From Corynebacterium sp. HMSC04H06 (GTDB taxonomy: Bacteria; Actinomycetota; Actinomycetes; Mycobacteriales; Mycobacteriaceae), in the NCBI RefSeq assembly GCF_001815935.1, contig NZ_KV823406.1, positions 1 through 64,000 on the forward strand: 64,000 bases of DNA, given 5' to 3'. Below the pieces are notes generated by a model that was not told the DNA's origin, made no database searches, and saw only the letters and a program-made list of their open reading frames with translations. The translations under genes and the position numbers were made by a program. How positions within the stretch are numbered: position 1 is the first letter of the stretch; the number at the start of each line of letters is the position of its first letter. Positions 1-9,644 of the stretch are shown piece after piece.

Positions 1-1383
1 CTAAACGAGCGCGCGCAGGCGGCCTCCCTGGCCCAGGCGGCGAAGCAGGCCGGGCTGGACCTGCCGCGCGCGGTGGCGCTGGAGACCCTGCAGCGCGTGC
101 ACCAGGAGGGCGCTTTCGCCAACCTCATCCTGCCGCGGGCGCTGCGGGAGCAGAAGCTCAGCGGCCGCGACGCCGCCTTTGCCACCGAGGTCGCCTACGG
201 CACGCTGCGCGCCGAGGGCGTGGTGGACGCGGTCATCGCGCGGTGCTCGAGCCGAGAGCTTTCGGCCATTGCTCCGGCCGTGCTGGATGCCCTGCGGATG
301 GGTGTCTACCAGGTGCTTTACACCCGGGTCGAGGACCACGCCGCTGTGGATACCACCGTGCGTTTGGTTGAGGCGGCCGGGGAGACCAAGGCCAAGGGCT
401 TTGCCAACGGCATCATGCGCTCGGTGACCCGCCGCAGCCGCGAGGACTGGATCAACCTGCTGGCCCCAGACGATGAGGTTGCCCGCCTGGCCTTCGAGCA
501 CGCCCACCCGGAGTGGATTGCCCGCTCCTTTGCCCGCGTGGTCGGTCGCGAGGAGCTACCCGCCGCACTGGCCGCGGACTCCGAGCGGCCCGTGGTGCAC
601 CTGGTGGCGCGCCCCGGGGAAATCACCGCCGAGGAACTCGCGCTGATGACCGGCTGCGAGCAGGGGCGCTACTCGCCTTATGCGGTCTACTTGGAGCACG
701 GCGACCCGGCTGACCTGGAGCCGGTCAAGGAGCGCATGGCCGCCGTCCAAGACGAGGGCTCCCAGCTCATTGCCCGTGCCGTGGTCGAGGCCGAGGTCAG
801 CGGCGAGGATCATGGCCGCTGGCTGGACCTGTGCGCCGGCCCGGGCGGCAAGGCCGCGCTCATGGGCGCGCTCGCGCGCATCGAGGGCGCGAAGGTGGAC
901 GCCGTCGAGGTCAGCGAGCACCGTGCCAAGCTCATCGACCGCACCGCCGGGGATCTGCCGGTACGCGTCCACGTGGCCGACGGCCGCGACCCGGGCCTCG
1001 AGCCCGGCTACGACCGCGTGCTGGTCGACGCGCCCTGTTCCGGTCTGGGCGCCCTGCGCCGCCGCCCGGAGGCGCGCTGGCGCAAGGAGGAGGCCGACCT
1101 GGCTGAGCTTAGCCGCCTGCAGTTCGAGCTGCTGCGCTCCGGGCTGGAGCTGCTGCGCCCGGGCGGGATCCTCATCTACTCCACGTGCTCGCCGGACCTG
1201 CGCGAGACCCGCGCAATCGTAGACAAGGCCGTCGCGCAGCTGGGCGCCGTGGAGGAGGACGCGCACGCGCTCCTGCCGGAGGCAATGACCGACGTGGGCG
1301 AGGAGAAGTCCGTCCAGATGTGGCCGCACCGGCACGGCACGGACGCGATGTTTTTCGCGGCCCTGCGCCGCAAGGACACGTAG
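1..1383 (+). CDS. rsmB: 16S rRNA (cytosine-967-C5)-methyltransferase RsmB, 5' end outside window
   Basis: The reading frame is open from base 1, so the start codon lies upstream; the visible part is 460 codons. It opens with an NusB-like RNA-binding region (pattern GAFANLILP) and continues into a Rossmann methyltransferase domain. SAM motif I is DLCAGPGGK near 826-852, motif IV is DAPCSG near 1027, and the catalytic Cys motif is STCS near 1180. RsmB methylates C967 of 16S rRNA with SAM in the cytoplasm. It is followed 10 bases later by rpe, as in mycobacteria (fmu-rpe). Function is secure; only the N-terminus is missing. Confidence 0.93.
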   Translation, partial: LNERAQAASLAQAAKQAGLDLPRAVALETLQRVHQEGAFANLILPRALREQKLSGRDAAFATEVAYGTLRAEGVVDAVIARCSSRELSAIAPAVLDALRMGVYQVLYTRVEDHAAVDTTVRLVEAAGETKAKGFANGIMRSVTRRSREDWINLLAPDDEVARLAFEHAHPEWIARSFARVVGREELPAALAADSERPVVHLVARPGEITAEELALMTGCEQGRYSPYAVYLEHGDPADLEPVKERMAAVQDEGSQLIARAVVEAEVSGEDHGRWLDLCAGPGGKAALMGALARIEGAKVDAVEVSEHRAKLIDRTAGDLPVRVHVADGRDPGLEPGYDRVLVDAPCSGLGALRRRPEARWRKEEADLAELSRLQFELLRSGLELLRPGGILIYSTCSPDLRETRAIVDKAVAQLGAVEEDAHALLPEAMTDVGEEKSVQMWPHRHGTDAMFFAALRRKDT

Positions 1384-1393
1384 GATAGTAGAC

Positions 1394-2071
1394 ATGTCAG
1401 CACCGATCATTTCGCCGTCCATCCTGGCCGCGGATTTCTCGCGGCTCGGCCAGCAGATCGCCGCTATTTCCAACGCGGATTGGATCCACGTGGACATCAT
1501 GGATGGCCACTTCGTCCCCAACCTGTCCTTTGGCCCGGGTATCACCTCCACGGTCAACGGCCTGACCGGCCAGCACCTGGACGTGCACCTGATGATCGAG
1601 CACCCCGAGAAGTGGGCGCAGACCTATATCGAGGCCGGCGCCGACTGCGTGATCTTCCACGTCGAGGCCATGGAGAGCACGGCCGCCGTGGTGGAGCTGG
1701 CGCGCGATCTGCGCAGCCAGGGGGTAATGGCCGGCATTTCCATCAAGCCGGACACTCCCATCGAACCCTGGCTGGAGATCTTGGAGGATATCGACCTGGT
1801 CCTGGTCATGAGCGTCGAGCCCGGCTTCGGTGGACAGAAGTTCATGCCGGAGATGTTGGACAAGGCCCGTGTGCTCCGCGCGGCTATCGACGAGCGCGGC
1901 CTGGTGACCCTCATCGAGATAGACGGCGGCATCGACGCCACGACCATCTCGGAGGCCGCCGCGGCCGGGGTTGATGCCTTCGTGGCCGGCTCCGCCGTCT
2001 TCAAGCACGCCGATCCGGGCCAGGCCGTCGACGACCTGCGTGCGGCCGCCACCCAAGCCGCCGCCTCTTAA
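1394..2071 (+). CDS. rpe: Ribulose-phosphate 3-epimerase
   Basis: Interconverts ribulose-5-phosphate and xylulose-5-phosphate in the pentose phosphate pathway. The 225-residue protein is a TIM barrel of normal family length, with SPSILAADF at the N-terminus, the metal and catalytic region HVDIMDGHFVPN, HLMIEHPEKW, VEPGFGGQKF, and the second catalytic Asp in EIDGGI. The ATG lies 10 bases after rsmB. An AGGA at 1382-1385 could be the ribosome site; the same bases (TAGGAT, overlapping the rsmB stop) also resemble a -10 box, so translation could be coupled or leaderless. Its substrate links it to the tkt-tal-zwf genes further on. Confidence 0.96.
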   Translation: MSAPIISPSILAADFSRLGQQIAAISNADWIHVDIMDGHFVPNLSFGPGITSTVNGLTGQHLDVHLMIEHPEKWAQTYIEAGADCVIFHVEAMESTAAVVELARDLRSQGVMAGISIKPDTPIEPWLEILEDIDLVLVMSVEPGFGGQKFMPEMLDKARVLRAAIDERGLVTLIEIDGGIDATTISEAAAAGVDAFVAGSAVFKHADPGQAVDDLRAAATQAAAS

Positions 2072-2173
2072 TAAGACAGCCACCTACCGCGTACCCATTC
2101 ATCTACCACGCACGCAGCCGCCGGGCTGGGCCGCAAAAAGGCGAAGAACACAGACTTTTTGGAAAGGAATCGC

Positions 2174-3226
2174 ATGCCAGAAGGACTCGCAGCGGGCATC
2201 GGGCGCGCCATTGAACGAGCAATCGAATTGGGCGCCGACGTGAGGGGGACTACCAGCCCGAACCCGCCGGTGGGCGCGGTCGTGCTCGGCCCGAACGGCG
2301 AGGTTGTGGGCGAGGGAGCCACGCAGCCGGCCGGCAGCGACCACGCGGAGGTCGTGGCCCTGCGCGCGGCCGGGGAGGCCGCCGCGGGCAGCACCGTGGT
2401 CGTGACCCTGGAACCGTGCAACCACACCGGGCGGACCGGGCCGTGCGCGCAGGCGCTCATCGATGCCCAGGTGGCGCGGGTTATCTACCTGCACGCGGAC
2501 CCGAGCGGCGCGGCCGGCGGGGCAGAGGCCCTGCGCCAGCACGGCATCGAGGTGGAAAAGCAAGACGTGCCAGCGGCCCTGCGCACCCGGGACGCCGTGG
2601 TCCCGTGGCTGACCGCCGTGCGCCTGGGGCGCCCGCACGTGACCGTGAAATTCGCGCAGACCCTGGACGGCTACACCGCGGCGGCCGACGGCACGAGCCA
2701 GTGGATCACGGGCACCGCCGCCCGCGAGTACGCGCACCGGGACCGCGCCCACCGCGACGCGATCGTGGTCGGCACCGGCACGGCGCTCGCGGATAACCCC
2801 TCACTGACCGCGCGGCGGGCCGACGGCAGCCTGTATGAGCACCAGCCGCGACGCGTGGTCATCGGCAAGCGCGACCTGCGCGCCGCGGGCCCGGCGTCGA
2901 CCAACCTCCGGGAGCTGGGCTATACCCAGTACGGTGACCTCGAAGAAGCCATGGAGGAAATGTACGACGACGAGATCCGCGACGTGCTCGTCGAGGGCGG
3001 TGCCGGGCTGGCCAGCGCCTTGTTCTACGGCGGCTACGTGGACGCCATCAACGCCTATATCTCGCCCATGTTGCTGGGCGAGGGGCTCGGCATCCTGGCC
3101 CACCCGCTGGCCGACACCCTGGCGGACGCCCCGCGCTTTCACCACCTGGGCACCCGCCAGCTGGGCGAAGACGTCCTAGTGGAATACGTCACCAGCGACG
3201 CGGCGTTGGAGAGCATGAAGCTCTAG
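2174..3226 (+). CDS. ribD: Bifunctional diaminohydroxyphosphoribosylaminopyrimidine deaminase / reductase
   Basis: Carries out the second and third steps of riboflavin synthesis: deamination, then NADPH reduction of the pyrimidine intermediate. The 350-residue protein has an N-terminal zinc deaminase domain with HAE (H57, E59) and EPCNHTGRTGPC, and a C-terminal RibD reductase domain starting near VTVKFAQTLDG with GTGTALADNP. The ATG at 2174 was preferred to an in-frame TTG at 2159 because GGAAAGGA at 2161-2168 sits 5 bases upstream. It heads the riboflavin cluster. No FMN riboswitch was recognised in the 102 bases between rpe and this gene. Confidence 0.95.
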   Translation: MPEGLAAGIGRAIERAIELGADVRGTTSPNPPVGAVVLGPNGEVVGEGATQPAGSDHAEVVALRAAGEAAAGSTVVVTLEPCNHTGRTGPCAQALIDAQVARVIYLHADPSGAAGGAEALRQHGIEVEKQDVPAALRTRDAVVPWLTAVRLGRPHVTVKFAQTLDGYTAAADGTSQWITGTAAREYAHRDRAHRDAIVVGTGTALADNPSLTARRADGSLYEHQPRRVVIGKRDLRAAGPASTNLRELGYTQYGDLEEAMEEMYDDEIRDVLVEGGAGLASALFYGGYVDAINAYISPMLLGEGLGILAHPLADTLADAPRFHHLGTRQLGEDVLVEYVTSDAALESMKL

Positions 3227-3315
3227 CACAACCGAATACCTTTAAACCCAACGAAGACGCAGTGAGTGGCGCCGCGAAAGGCGGCAGCTAACGGCGAAGG
3301 AGATACGCACCAGAA

Positions 3316-3960
3316 GTGTTTACCGGCTTGATTGAAATAACGGGGGCAGTCGAGTCCCTCGAGCAGCTGGGGGATGCCATCCGGCTGTGGGTTCGCGCCC
3401 CGCACGTAGTCCAGGACGCGAGCCTGGGGGATTCCATCGCCGTGAACGGCGTGTGCCTGACCGTAGCGGAACTCAACGCGGACCGGACCGGCTTTGCCGC
3501 GGACGTGATGCAGGAATCCCTGAACCGCAGCGCGCTGGGGCAGCTGGGCGTTGGCGACCGGGTGAACTTGGAGCGGGCCCTGGCGGCCTCCGCGCGGCTG
3601 GGCGGGCATATCGTCCAAGGCCACGTCGACGGCACCAGCCGCCTGCTCGATCGCACACCCTCTAAGCACTGGGAGGTCTTGCGCTTCGAGCTGCCGGAGC
3701 AGCTGGCGCGCTACGTCGTGGAGAAGGGCTCCATCGCCATCAACGGAACCTCGCTGACCGTCAGCGCCCGCGGAGAGGACTGGTTCGAGGTCTCCCTTAT
3801 CCCGGTGACCCTGCGGGATACCACTCACGGCGACCTAGCGCCCGGAGACGTGGTGAACCTGGAGGTCGATATCCTGGCGAAATACGTGGAAAATATGCTG
3901 GCCTACCCGAAGGCCGGCGGCGGTTTCGACCCGACTAAGGTTGAGCACTATGAGCGTTGA
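3316..3960 (+). CDS. ribE: Riboflavin synthase alpha subunit
   Basis: Dismutates two 6,7-dimethyl-8-ribityllumazine molecules to riboflavin and the pyrimidine product. The 214-residue protein starts with the family hallmark MFTGLIE and has two homologous lumazine-binding barrels, marked by VNGVCLTV in the first and INGTSLTV in the second. The start is GTG with AAGGAGA at 3297-3303. Its last 11 bases overlap the start of ribBA, which suggests translational coupling. This gene is called ribC in mycobacteria and some corynebacterial annotations. Confidence 0.95.
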   Translation: MFTGLIEITGAVESLEQLGDAIRLWVRAPHVVQDASLGDSIAVNGVCLTVAELNADRTGFAADVMQESLNRSALGQLGVGDRVNLERALAASARLGGHIVQGHVDGTSRLLDRTPSKHWEVLRFELPEQLARYVVEKGSIAINGTSLTVSARGEDWFEVSLIPVTLRDTTHGDLAPGDVVNLEVDILAKYVENMLAYPKAGGGFDPTKVEHYER

Positions 3961-5236
3961 GGAGCAGCAGACCGCCGCGGGTAGCGTGCGGTTGGATTCG
4001 GTGGAGACCGCAATCGCGGAGATCGCGGCCGGCAAGCCCGTCGTTGTGGTCGATAACGAGGATCGGGAAAACGAGGGCGATCTGATTTTCGCCGCCGAGC
4101 TGGCCACCCCGGAGCTGGTTGCTTTCATGGTGCGCTATTCCTCCGGCTATATCTGCGCCCCGCTGATGCCGGCCGACTGCGCCCGGCTGAACCTGCCGCC
4201 CATGGTCGCGCGCAACGAGGACGTGCGCGGAACCGCCTACACCGTGACCGTCGATGCCGCCACCGGCACCACGGGCATTTCCGCCACCTCCCGTGCCGAG
4301 ACCATCCGCCGCTTGGCGGATCCGGAATCCACCACGCTAGACTTTACCCGGCCTGGCCACGTGGTGCCTCTCGCCGCCCGCCCGGGTGGGGTCTTAGAGC
4401 GCGAGGGCCACACGGAGGCCTCGGTGGACCTGGCCCGCCTGGCGGGCCTGCGCCCGGCCGGCGTTTTGTGCGAGATCGTCTCCGAGGAGGATCCGACGGA
4501 CATGGCGCGCTCGCCGGAGCTCCGCCGCTTCGCCGACGAGCACGGGCTGGCGATGATCTCCATCGAGCAGCTCATCCAGTGGCGCCGCCGCCACGAGTCC
4601 CAGGTCGAGCGCGTCGTGGACACCCAGCTGCCCACCGACTACGGCCGCTTTACTGCCATCGGCTACCGCCACGCGGTGGACGGCCAGGAGCACGTGGCCC
4701 TCATCGCCGGTGATCCGGAGCAGCTGGTCGGGGCGGAAAACGTCACCGTGCGGGTGCATTCGGAGTGCCTGACCGGGGACGTGCTCTCCTCCCGGCGCTG
4801 CGACTGCGGCCAGCAGCTGCACCGCTCGCTGGAAATCATCCAGGAGGCCGGTAGCGGCGTGGTCATCTACCTGCGCGGCCATGAAGGCCGCGGCGTAGGC
4901 CTGCTGCACAAGCTGCAGGCCTACCAGCTCCAGGACCAAGGGCTGGACACCGTGGACGCGAACCTGGAGCAGGGCCTGCCGGAGGACGCGCGAGAATACT
5001 CCGTGGCGGGCCAGATACTACGGGACCTGGGGATTGTCTCCGCCCGCCTGCTGACCAACAACCCGCACAAGGGCGAGGGGCTGGCCGGCTTCGGCGTGGA
5101 CGTGAGCGCGCACCAGCCGCTCGAGGTCACGCCGAACGCGGACAACATCAAATACTTGCGCACCAAGCGCGACCGGATGGGCCACGACCTGCCGCAGGTC
5201 GCCGCCTGGGACGCCGAGCACGGCGTAACCTCCTAG
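3950..5236 (+). CDS. ribBA: Bifunctional 3,4-dihydroxy-2-butanone-4-phosphate synthase / GTP cyclohydrolase II
   Basis: Makes both precursors of riboflavin: the four-carbon unit from ribulose-5-phosphate (N-terminal half) and the pyrimidine from GTP (C-terminal half). The RibB domain shows [11 protein letters not shown] and [15 protein letters not shown]. The RibA domain shows the zinc-binding cysteines in [18 protein letters not shown] and the GTP-binding stretch [12 protein letters not shown]. It is 428 residues from the ATG at 3950, which overlaps the end of ribE and has AAGG at 3937-3940; an in-frame TTG at 3941 is less likely. Ribulose-5-phosphate from the oxidative pentose phosphate genes feeds this enzyme. 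Confidence 0.96.
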   Translation: MSVEEQQTAAGSVRLDSVETAIAEIAAGKPVVVVDNEDRENEGDLIFAAELATPELVAFMVRYSSGYICAPLMPADCARLNLPPMVARNEDVRGTAYTVTVDAATGTTGISATSRAETIRRLADPESTTLDFTRPGHVVPLAARPGGVLEREGHTEASVDLARLAGLRPAGVLCEIVSEEDPTDMARSPELRRFADEHGLAMISIEQLIQWRRRHESQVERVVDTQLPTDYGRFTAIGYRHAVDGQEHVALIAGDPEQLVGAENVTVRVHSECLTGDVLSSRRCDCGQQLHRSLEIIQEAGSGVVIYLRGHEGRGVGLLHKLQAYQLQDQGLDTVDANLEQGLPEDAREYSVAGQILRDLGIVSARLLTNNPHKGEGLAGFGVDVSAHQPLEVTPNADNIKYLRTKRDRMGHDLPQVAAWDAEHGVTS

Positions 5237-5324
5237 GCAGTACCAGCTGCCGCGCACGGCGCAGCACCACTGCTAAGGCAGCACCACCGACAGCAAAGAC
5301 CACCGACCGGAAAGAGGTACCGAA

Positions 5325-5846
5325 ATGAGTAAGGAAGGCTTGTCGGCAATCGACTCGATCGATGCGCGCGGGATTTCCGTAGCCGTCATCACCGCCACCT
5401 GGAACGCGGACATCTGCGACCAGCTGCACGAGCAGGCGCTGGCCGCCGCCGAGCGCAACGGCGCGCGCGCCGAGGGCTTCCGGGTCGTCGGGGCGCTGGA
5501 GATCCCCGTGGCCGTGCAGGCCGCCGCGCGGCGTTTCGATGCCGTGGTGGCGCTGGGCTGCGTCATCCGCGGCGGAACCCCGCACTTCGACTACGTCTGT
5601 GACTCCGTCACCCAGGGGCTGACCCGGATCGCGCTGGATGAGTCCACGCCGGTGGCCAACGGTATCCTCACCGTCAACGACCACGACCAAGCCGTGGACC
5701 GGGCGGGCTTTGCCGGCTCCGCCGAGAACAAGGGATCCGAGGCCATGGTGGCGGCCTTGGACACCGTGCTGAAGCTGCGGGCGATTAACCAAACCGGCAG
5801 CGCGGACGTAGACTATGAGGGCGCAGAAAAAGGAGTGGAGTACTGA
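5325..5846 (+). CDS. ribH: 6,7-dimethyl-8-ribityllumazine synthase
   Basis: Condenses the butanone phosphate and pyrimidine made by RibBA and RibD into lumazine, the substrate of RibE. The 173-residue protein contains the family motifs [22 protein letters not shown] and [21 protein letters not shown], including the catalytic His region. The ATG is preceded by AAAGAGG at 5311-5317. The TGA stop shares its last base with the ATG of the next gene, so the membrane protein downstream is translationally coupled. A C-terminal tail of about 15 residues is longer than in many homologues. Confidence 0.95.
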   Translation: MSKEGLSAIDSIDARGISVAVITATWNADICDQLHEQALAAAERNGARAEGFRVVGALEIPVAVQAAARRFDAVVALGCVIRGGTPHFDYVCDSVTQGLTRIALDESTPVANGILTVNDHDQAVDRAGFAGSAENKGSEAMVAALDTVLKLRAINQTGSADVDYEGAEKGVEY

Positions 5847-6385
5847 TGACTGACAGCACTGGCAAGCCGGCGAAGCCACAACTGTCCGAAGAGGAGTTGC
5901 TGGCCTATACCCGCATCGACCCCTTCGCCCAGACCAGCAAGAAGCCGTGGGAACTGGAGGTCAAATCCCCGTACCTGCGCAAGCTGGCGGTTATCGTCGT
6001 CATTGTGGTCATGGCTGTCCACATCTTCATGGGCCTTACTCTGGACGTCGAGTTCACGGGCGCTACCGTGACCACCATTGACAAGTTCGCCTTCCCGGGC
6101 GTGGGCGTGCTGTTGTCCATCCTGTTCTGGCTCATTTTGACTCGGCCCCGCGTGCGGGCCAACGAGGACGGGGTAGAGGTCCGCAACATCGTGGGCACCC
6201 GTTTTTACCCGTGGGCGGTCATCTACGGGCTGTCTTTCCCCGAGGGCGCGCGCATGGCGCACCTGGAGCTGCCGGAATTCGAATATGTACCGATGTGGGC
6301 CCTGCAGGCCGGTGACAAGTCCACCATCATGGACTCCGTCAACAAGTTCCGCGCCCTGGAAGCCCGCTACATGCCGCAGGATTAG
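5846..6385 (+). CDS. PH-domain-containing membrane protein (Rv1417 type)
   Basis: A 179-residue protein with two predicted transmembrane helices, near residues 47-70 and 80-100, followed by a PH-like domain ([45 protein letters not shown]). The N-terminal 45 residues are hydrophilic. It is found between ribH and uvrC in mycobacteria and corynebacteria and has no experimentally known function that I can name. It is coupled to ribH by a one-base overlap (TGATG). Its place in the riboflavin operon hints at a membrane or flavin-related role, but that is only inference. Confidence 0.8.
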   Translation: MTDSTGKPAKPQLSEEELLAYTRIDPFAQTSKKPWELEVKSPYLRKLAVIVVIVVMAVHIFMGLTLDVEFTGATVTTIDKFAFPGVGVLLSILFWLILTRPRVRANEDGVEVRNIVGTRFYPWAVIYGLSFPEGARMAHLELPEFEYVPMWALQAGDKSTIMDSVNKFRALEARYMPQD

Positions 6386-6393
6386 GCGCCGCT

Positions 6394-8460
6394 GTGGCTG
6401 ATCCAACTACCTATCGGCCAGCCCCCGGAACCATCCCCACGGAACCGGGGGTCTACAAGTTCCGAGACGACAACCGCCGCGTCGTCTACGTGGGCAAGGC
6501 GAAGAACTTGCGGGCTCGGCTGTCCAATTACTTCCAGGACATCACCCAGCTGCACCCGCGCACCCGCCAGATGGTGCTGACCGCCGCCTCGGTGGAATGG
6601 ACCGTGGTGGCTAGCGAGGTAGAAGCGCTCCAACTCGAGTACACCTGGATTAAGCGCTTCGATCCGCGGTTCAACGTGATGTACCGCGACGACAAGACCT
6701 ACCCGATGCTCGCGGTATCGGTGGGCGAGCGTTTCCCGCGCGCTTTCTTCTACCGCGGCCCGCGGCGTAAGGGAGTACGCTATTTCGGCCCCTATTCGCA
6801 CGCGTGGGCCGTGCGCGAGACCCTCGACCTGCTCACCCGTGTGTTCCCCATGCGTACCTGCACCAAGGGCGTGTTTAACCGGCACGAGGCGCTCGGCCGG
6901 CCCTGCCTGCTGGGCTATATCGGCAAGTGCGATGCTCCGTGCATCGGCCGCGTCAGCGAGGACGAGCACCGCGCCACGGTCCAGCGCCTGGTCTCCTTCA
7001 TGAACGGCAACACCGCTCCGGTCACCCGTCAGCTGACCCAGGAGATGGAGGAGGCCTCCGCCAACCTGGAATTCGAGCGGGCTGCGCGCCTGCGGGACGA
7101 CCTGGGCGCCATCAACAAGATCATGGAGCAGCAGTCCGTCGTCTTCGGCGACGGCACGGACGCCGATCTCATCGCCTTCCACACCGACGAGCTCGAGGCC
7201 GCGGTGCAGATCTTCCACGTGCGCGACGGTCGCATCCGCGGCCAGCGCGGCTGGGTCGTGGAAAAGGTCGGGGACCAGGCGAGCACCGAGACGGTGGCCG
7301 AGGGTGAGGAGGACCCGGCGCTGCCGGCGCTCATCCAGAACTTCCTCATCCAGTTCTATTCCGACGCCGTGGAGCGCGAGAAGCAGGAGGCCGCAGAGGA
7401 CGCGGCCATTGACCCGGGCGTGCCGCGCCGCGGCGTCGACCAGGAGTCTCACGCGAAGTCGCGCACGGTCAAGGTGGTCCCGCCCGAGATCTTGGTCCAG
7501 CACCTGCCGGCCGAGGACGCGGAGGTCAAACAGCTGCTGGAGGAGCTGCGCGGGGCGCGGGTGGACCTGCGCGTGCCGCAGCGCGGGGACAAGCGCGCCC
7601 TGATGGAGACGGTCACGCGCAACGCCAAGGACGCCCTGCGCCAGCACAAGCTCAAGCGGGTAGGCGACCTGACGGCGCGTTCCGCCGCGCTGCAGGACAT
7701 CCAGGAAGCCCTGGGCATGGAGCAGGCGCCCCTGCGCATTGAGTGCACGGACATCTCCCACATTCAGGGCACGGACGTGGTGGCCTCCCTGGTGGTCTTC
7801 GAGGACGGCCTGCCGCGCAAATCGGATTACCGCCGTTACCGCATCAAGGAGGCCGCCGGCGACGGCCGCTCCGACGACGTCGGCTCTATCGCGGAGGTCA
7901 CCCGCCGCCGCTTCAAGCGCCACCACGTGGACAAGCTGGCGAACCCGGACGAGGAGTCGGAGGAGCAGACCTTCTCCGACGAGCAGGTCGTGGAGGAATC
8001 CGCGGAGGCCGGGCGCCGCTTCGCCTACCCGCCGCAGCTGTTCATCGTCGACGGCGGCGCGCCCCAGGTGGCCGCGGCTCAGGAGGTCTTCGACGAGCTG
8101 GGCATCAACGACGTCGTGCTCGTGGGCCTGGCCAAGCGCCTGGAGGAGATCTGGGTGCCCGGCGACGACGAGCCGGTGATCCTGCCACGCAACTCGCAGG
8201 CGCTCTACCTGCTGCAGCAGATCCGCGACGAGGCCCATCGCTTTGCCATCACGTACCACCGGCAACAGCGCTCGGCGCGGATGCGTTCGTCGGTGCTGGA
8301 TGCCATCCCAGGCCTCGGGCCGCAGCGGCGCAAGGATCTGGTCAAGCACTTTGGCTCGGTCAAAAAACTCAAACAGGCCTCCGTCGAGGAGATCGCCGAG
8401 GTCAAAGGCTTCGGTCCGAAGCTGGCCCAGACCGTCTTCGACGGCCTGCAGACGCGCTAG
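6394..8460 (+). CDS. uvrC: UvrABC system protein C (excinuclease subunit)
   Basis: Makes both incisions in nucleotide excision repair after UvrA/UvrB damage recognition. Domain order in 688 residues: GIY-YIG nuclease at the N-terminus ([22 protein letters not shown]); a cysteine-rich stretch ([20 protein letters not shown]) matching the iron-sulfur cysteines of UvrC; a UVR motif ([17 protein letters not shown]); the RNase H-like endonuclease domain ([28 protein letters not shown]); and two C-terminal helix-hairpin-helix motifs ([22 protein letters not shown]). GTG start 8 bases after the PH-domain gene. An 8-bp hairpin follows directly after the stop at 8461-8481. Confidence 0.97.
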   Translation: MADPTTYRPAPGTIPTEPGVYKFRDDNRRVVYVGKAKNLRARLSNYFQDITQLHPRTRQMVLTAASVEWTVVASEVEALQLEYTWIKRFDPRFNVMYRDDKTYPMLAVSVGERFPRAFFYRGPRRKGVRYFGPYSHAWAVRETLDLLTRVFPMRTCTKGVFNRHEALGRPCLLGYIGKCDAPCIGRVSEDEHRATVQRLVSFMNGNTAPVTRQLTQEMEEASANLEFERAARLRDDLGAINKIMEQQSVVFGDGTDADLIAFHTDELEAAVQIFHVRDGRIRGQRGWVVEKVGDQASTETVAEGEEDPALPALIQNFLIQFYSDAVEREKQEAAEDAAIDPGVPRRGVDQESHAKSRTVKVVPPEILVQHLPAEDAEVKQLLEELRGARVDLRVPQRGDKRALMETVTRNAKDALRQHKLKRVGDLTARSAALQDIQEALGMEQAPLRIECTDISHIQGTDVVASLVVFEDGLPRKSDYRRYRIKEAAGDGRSDDVGSIAEVTRRRFKRHHVDKLANPDEESEEQTFSDEQVVEESAEAGRRFAYPPQLFIVDGGAPQVAAAQEVFDELGINDVVLVGLAKRLEEIWVPGDDEPVILPRNSQALYLLQQIRDEAHRFAITYHRQQRSARMRSSVLDAIPGLGPQRRKDLVKHFGSVKKLKQASVEEIAEVKGFGPKLAQTVFDGLQTR

Positions 8461-8495
8461 GCTTCCGGGCAGGCCGGAAGCGGCGGCGAACCAGA

Positions 8496-8501
8496 TAGAA
8501 T
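8496..8501 (+). promoter_or_regulatory. -10 box TAGAAT of a probable leaderless rapZ promoter
   Basis: TAGAAT lies 6 bases upstream of the rapZ ATG and no ribosome-binding sequence is present between them. Actinobacterial -10 boxes follow TANNNT, and transcription starts about 6-8 bases downstream, which places the start at the A of the ATG. Confidence 0.6.
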
Positions 8502-8507
8502 GGCCCC

Positions 8508-9380
8508 ATGGCACAATTTGTCACCCCTCCCATCCTGCTGACCGGCATGTCCGGCGGCGGGCTCAGTTCGGCTGCCAAGGTCTTAGAAGACAAGGGCTAC
8601 TTCGTCGCGCACAACCTGCCCCCGGTGCTCATCGTGGAGCTGCTGGAGCTGTGCGCCCAGGATGACTCGCCCGTCGATAAGGTGGCCGTCGTCACCGACG
8701 TGCGCAGCCGCATGTTCCCCGGCTCCTTGCTGGAGACCTTCGACCAGTTGCGCGAGCGGGACATGCAGCCCACCGTGCTGTTCATGGATGCCCGGGACGA
8801 CGTACTGATCCGGCGCTTCGACTCCGTCCGGCGCACCCACCCGCTGCAGGGGGAGGACACCCTTAAGATGGGCATCCGCCGGGAGCGCGACGCTATTGCG
8901 AGCGTGCGCGCCGGCGCCGATATTATCCTGGACACCACGAACCTGTCGGTTCACGATCTGCGCCGCGCGATCGAGGCCTCCTTCGGGCCGCTGGGCAGCC
9001 AGAAGCAGCACGTCACCGTCGAGTCCTTCGGCTTCAAGCACGGCTCGCCGCGCGACGCGGACTTGGTCGTCGACGTGCGTTTCCTCCCGAACCCGTACTG
9101 GGTCCACGAGCTTCGGCCCTACCGCGGCACGGACGCGCCGGTGGCTGATTACGTGCTCTCCCAACCGAGCGCGGAGGAGTTCATCAACCGCTTTATGTCG
9201 ATGTTGGATTCCATGCTGGCCGGCTACCACCACGAAGGCAAGAACTTCATCACGGTCGGCGTCGGCTGCACCGGCGGGCACCACCGCTCCGTAGCGGTGG
9301 CCGAGGAGATCGCCCACCGCCTTCGCGAGGCGGGCAAGGTGGACGTGAGCGTGCTGCACAGAGATATAGAGAGGGACTAA
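8508..9380 (+). CDS. rapZ: RapZ/YvcJ-family nucleotide-binding protein
   Basis: A 290-residue P-loop protein of the RapZ (YvcJ) family, first gene of the conserved rapZ-yvcK-whiA cluster. In E. coli RapZ is an RNA adaptor controlling glucosamine-6-phosphate synthase; the actinobacterial role is less clear. Family features are ALEDLGY/DNLPP-like text ([17 protein letters not shown]), [12 protein letters not shown], and the conserved C-terminal pattern [17 protein letters not shown]. The P-loop reads GMSGGGLSS, so the usual Lys or Arg is Leu, which may weaken nucleotide binding. The ATG appears leaderless. Confidence 0.93.
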   Translation: MAQFVTPPILLTGMSGGGLSSAAKVLEDKGYFVAHNLPPVLIVELLELCAQDDSPVDKVAVVTDVRSRMFPGSLLETFDQLRERDMQPTVLFMDARDDVLIRRFDSVRRTHPLQGEDTLKMGIRRERDAIASVRAGADIILDTTNLSVHDLRRAIEASFGPLGSQKQHVTVESFGFKHGSPRDADLVVDVRFLPNPYWVHELRPYRGTDAPVADYVLSQPSAEEFINRFMSMLDSMLAGYHHEGKNFITVGVGCTGGHHRSVAVAEEIAHRLREAGKVDVSVLHRDIERD

Positions 9381-9644
9381 GCCACCTAGCCACCCATCCA
9401 CTGGCGGGCGGCGATGTTGCCAAGTAAGTCCCAGCACAAGCTTTCCAATAACTGAATATTCCCACTACGAACGCGGGCGACTACCGCCCGCGCAGTCGGT
9501 GGTTCGCAGCAGGCCGGGCGCCCCGCGCCCCGATACTAGGCAAGGACCTGTGCGATCTTCCGGGCCCTGGGCATTGAGCGCCAAGGAGCGACGGAAGCTG
9601 TCACCGGCGATGAAACGAAAGAAAGGCGGCAGGGATCTTTTCCG
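9381..9644 (+). other. Intergenic region rapZ-yvcK with GC-rich hairpin
   Basis: This 264-base gap contains no convincing open frame. A perfect 8-bp inverted repeat, CGCGGGCG at 9472-9479 and CGCCCGCG at 9485-9492, can form a hairpin with a five-base loop but has no following T run. The yvcK promoter probably lies within it. Confidence 0.4.

Noticed and set aside
2072..2173. FMN riboswitch before ribD
   Set aside because: The gap is only 102 bases and the conserved FMN-element segments are not present.
6382..8514. A 710-codon open frame on the strand opposite uvrC
   Set aside because: It mirrors uvrC, which has complete domain motifs; such long antisense frames are common in high-GC DNA. 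The translation has no recognisable domain.
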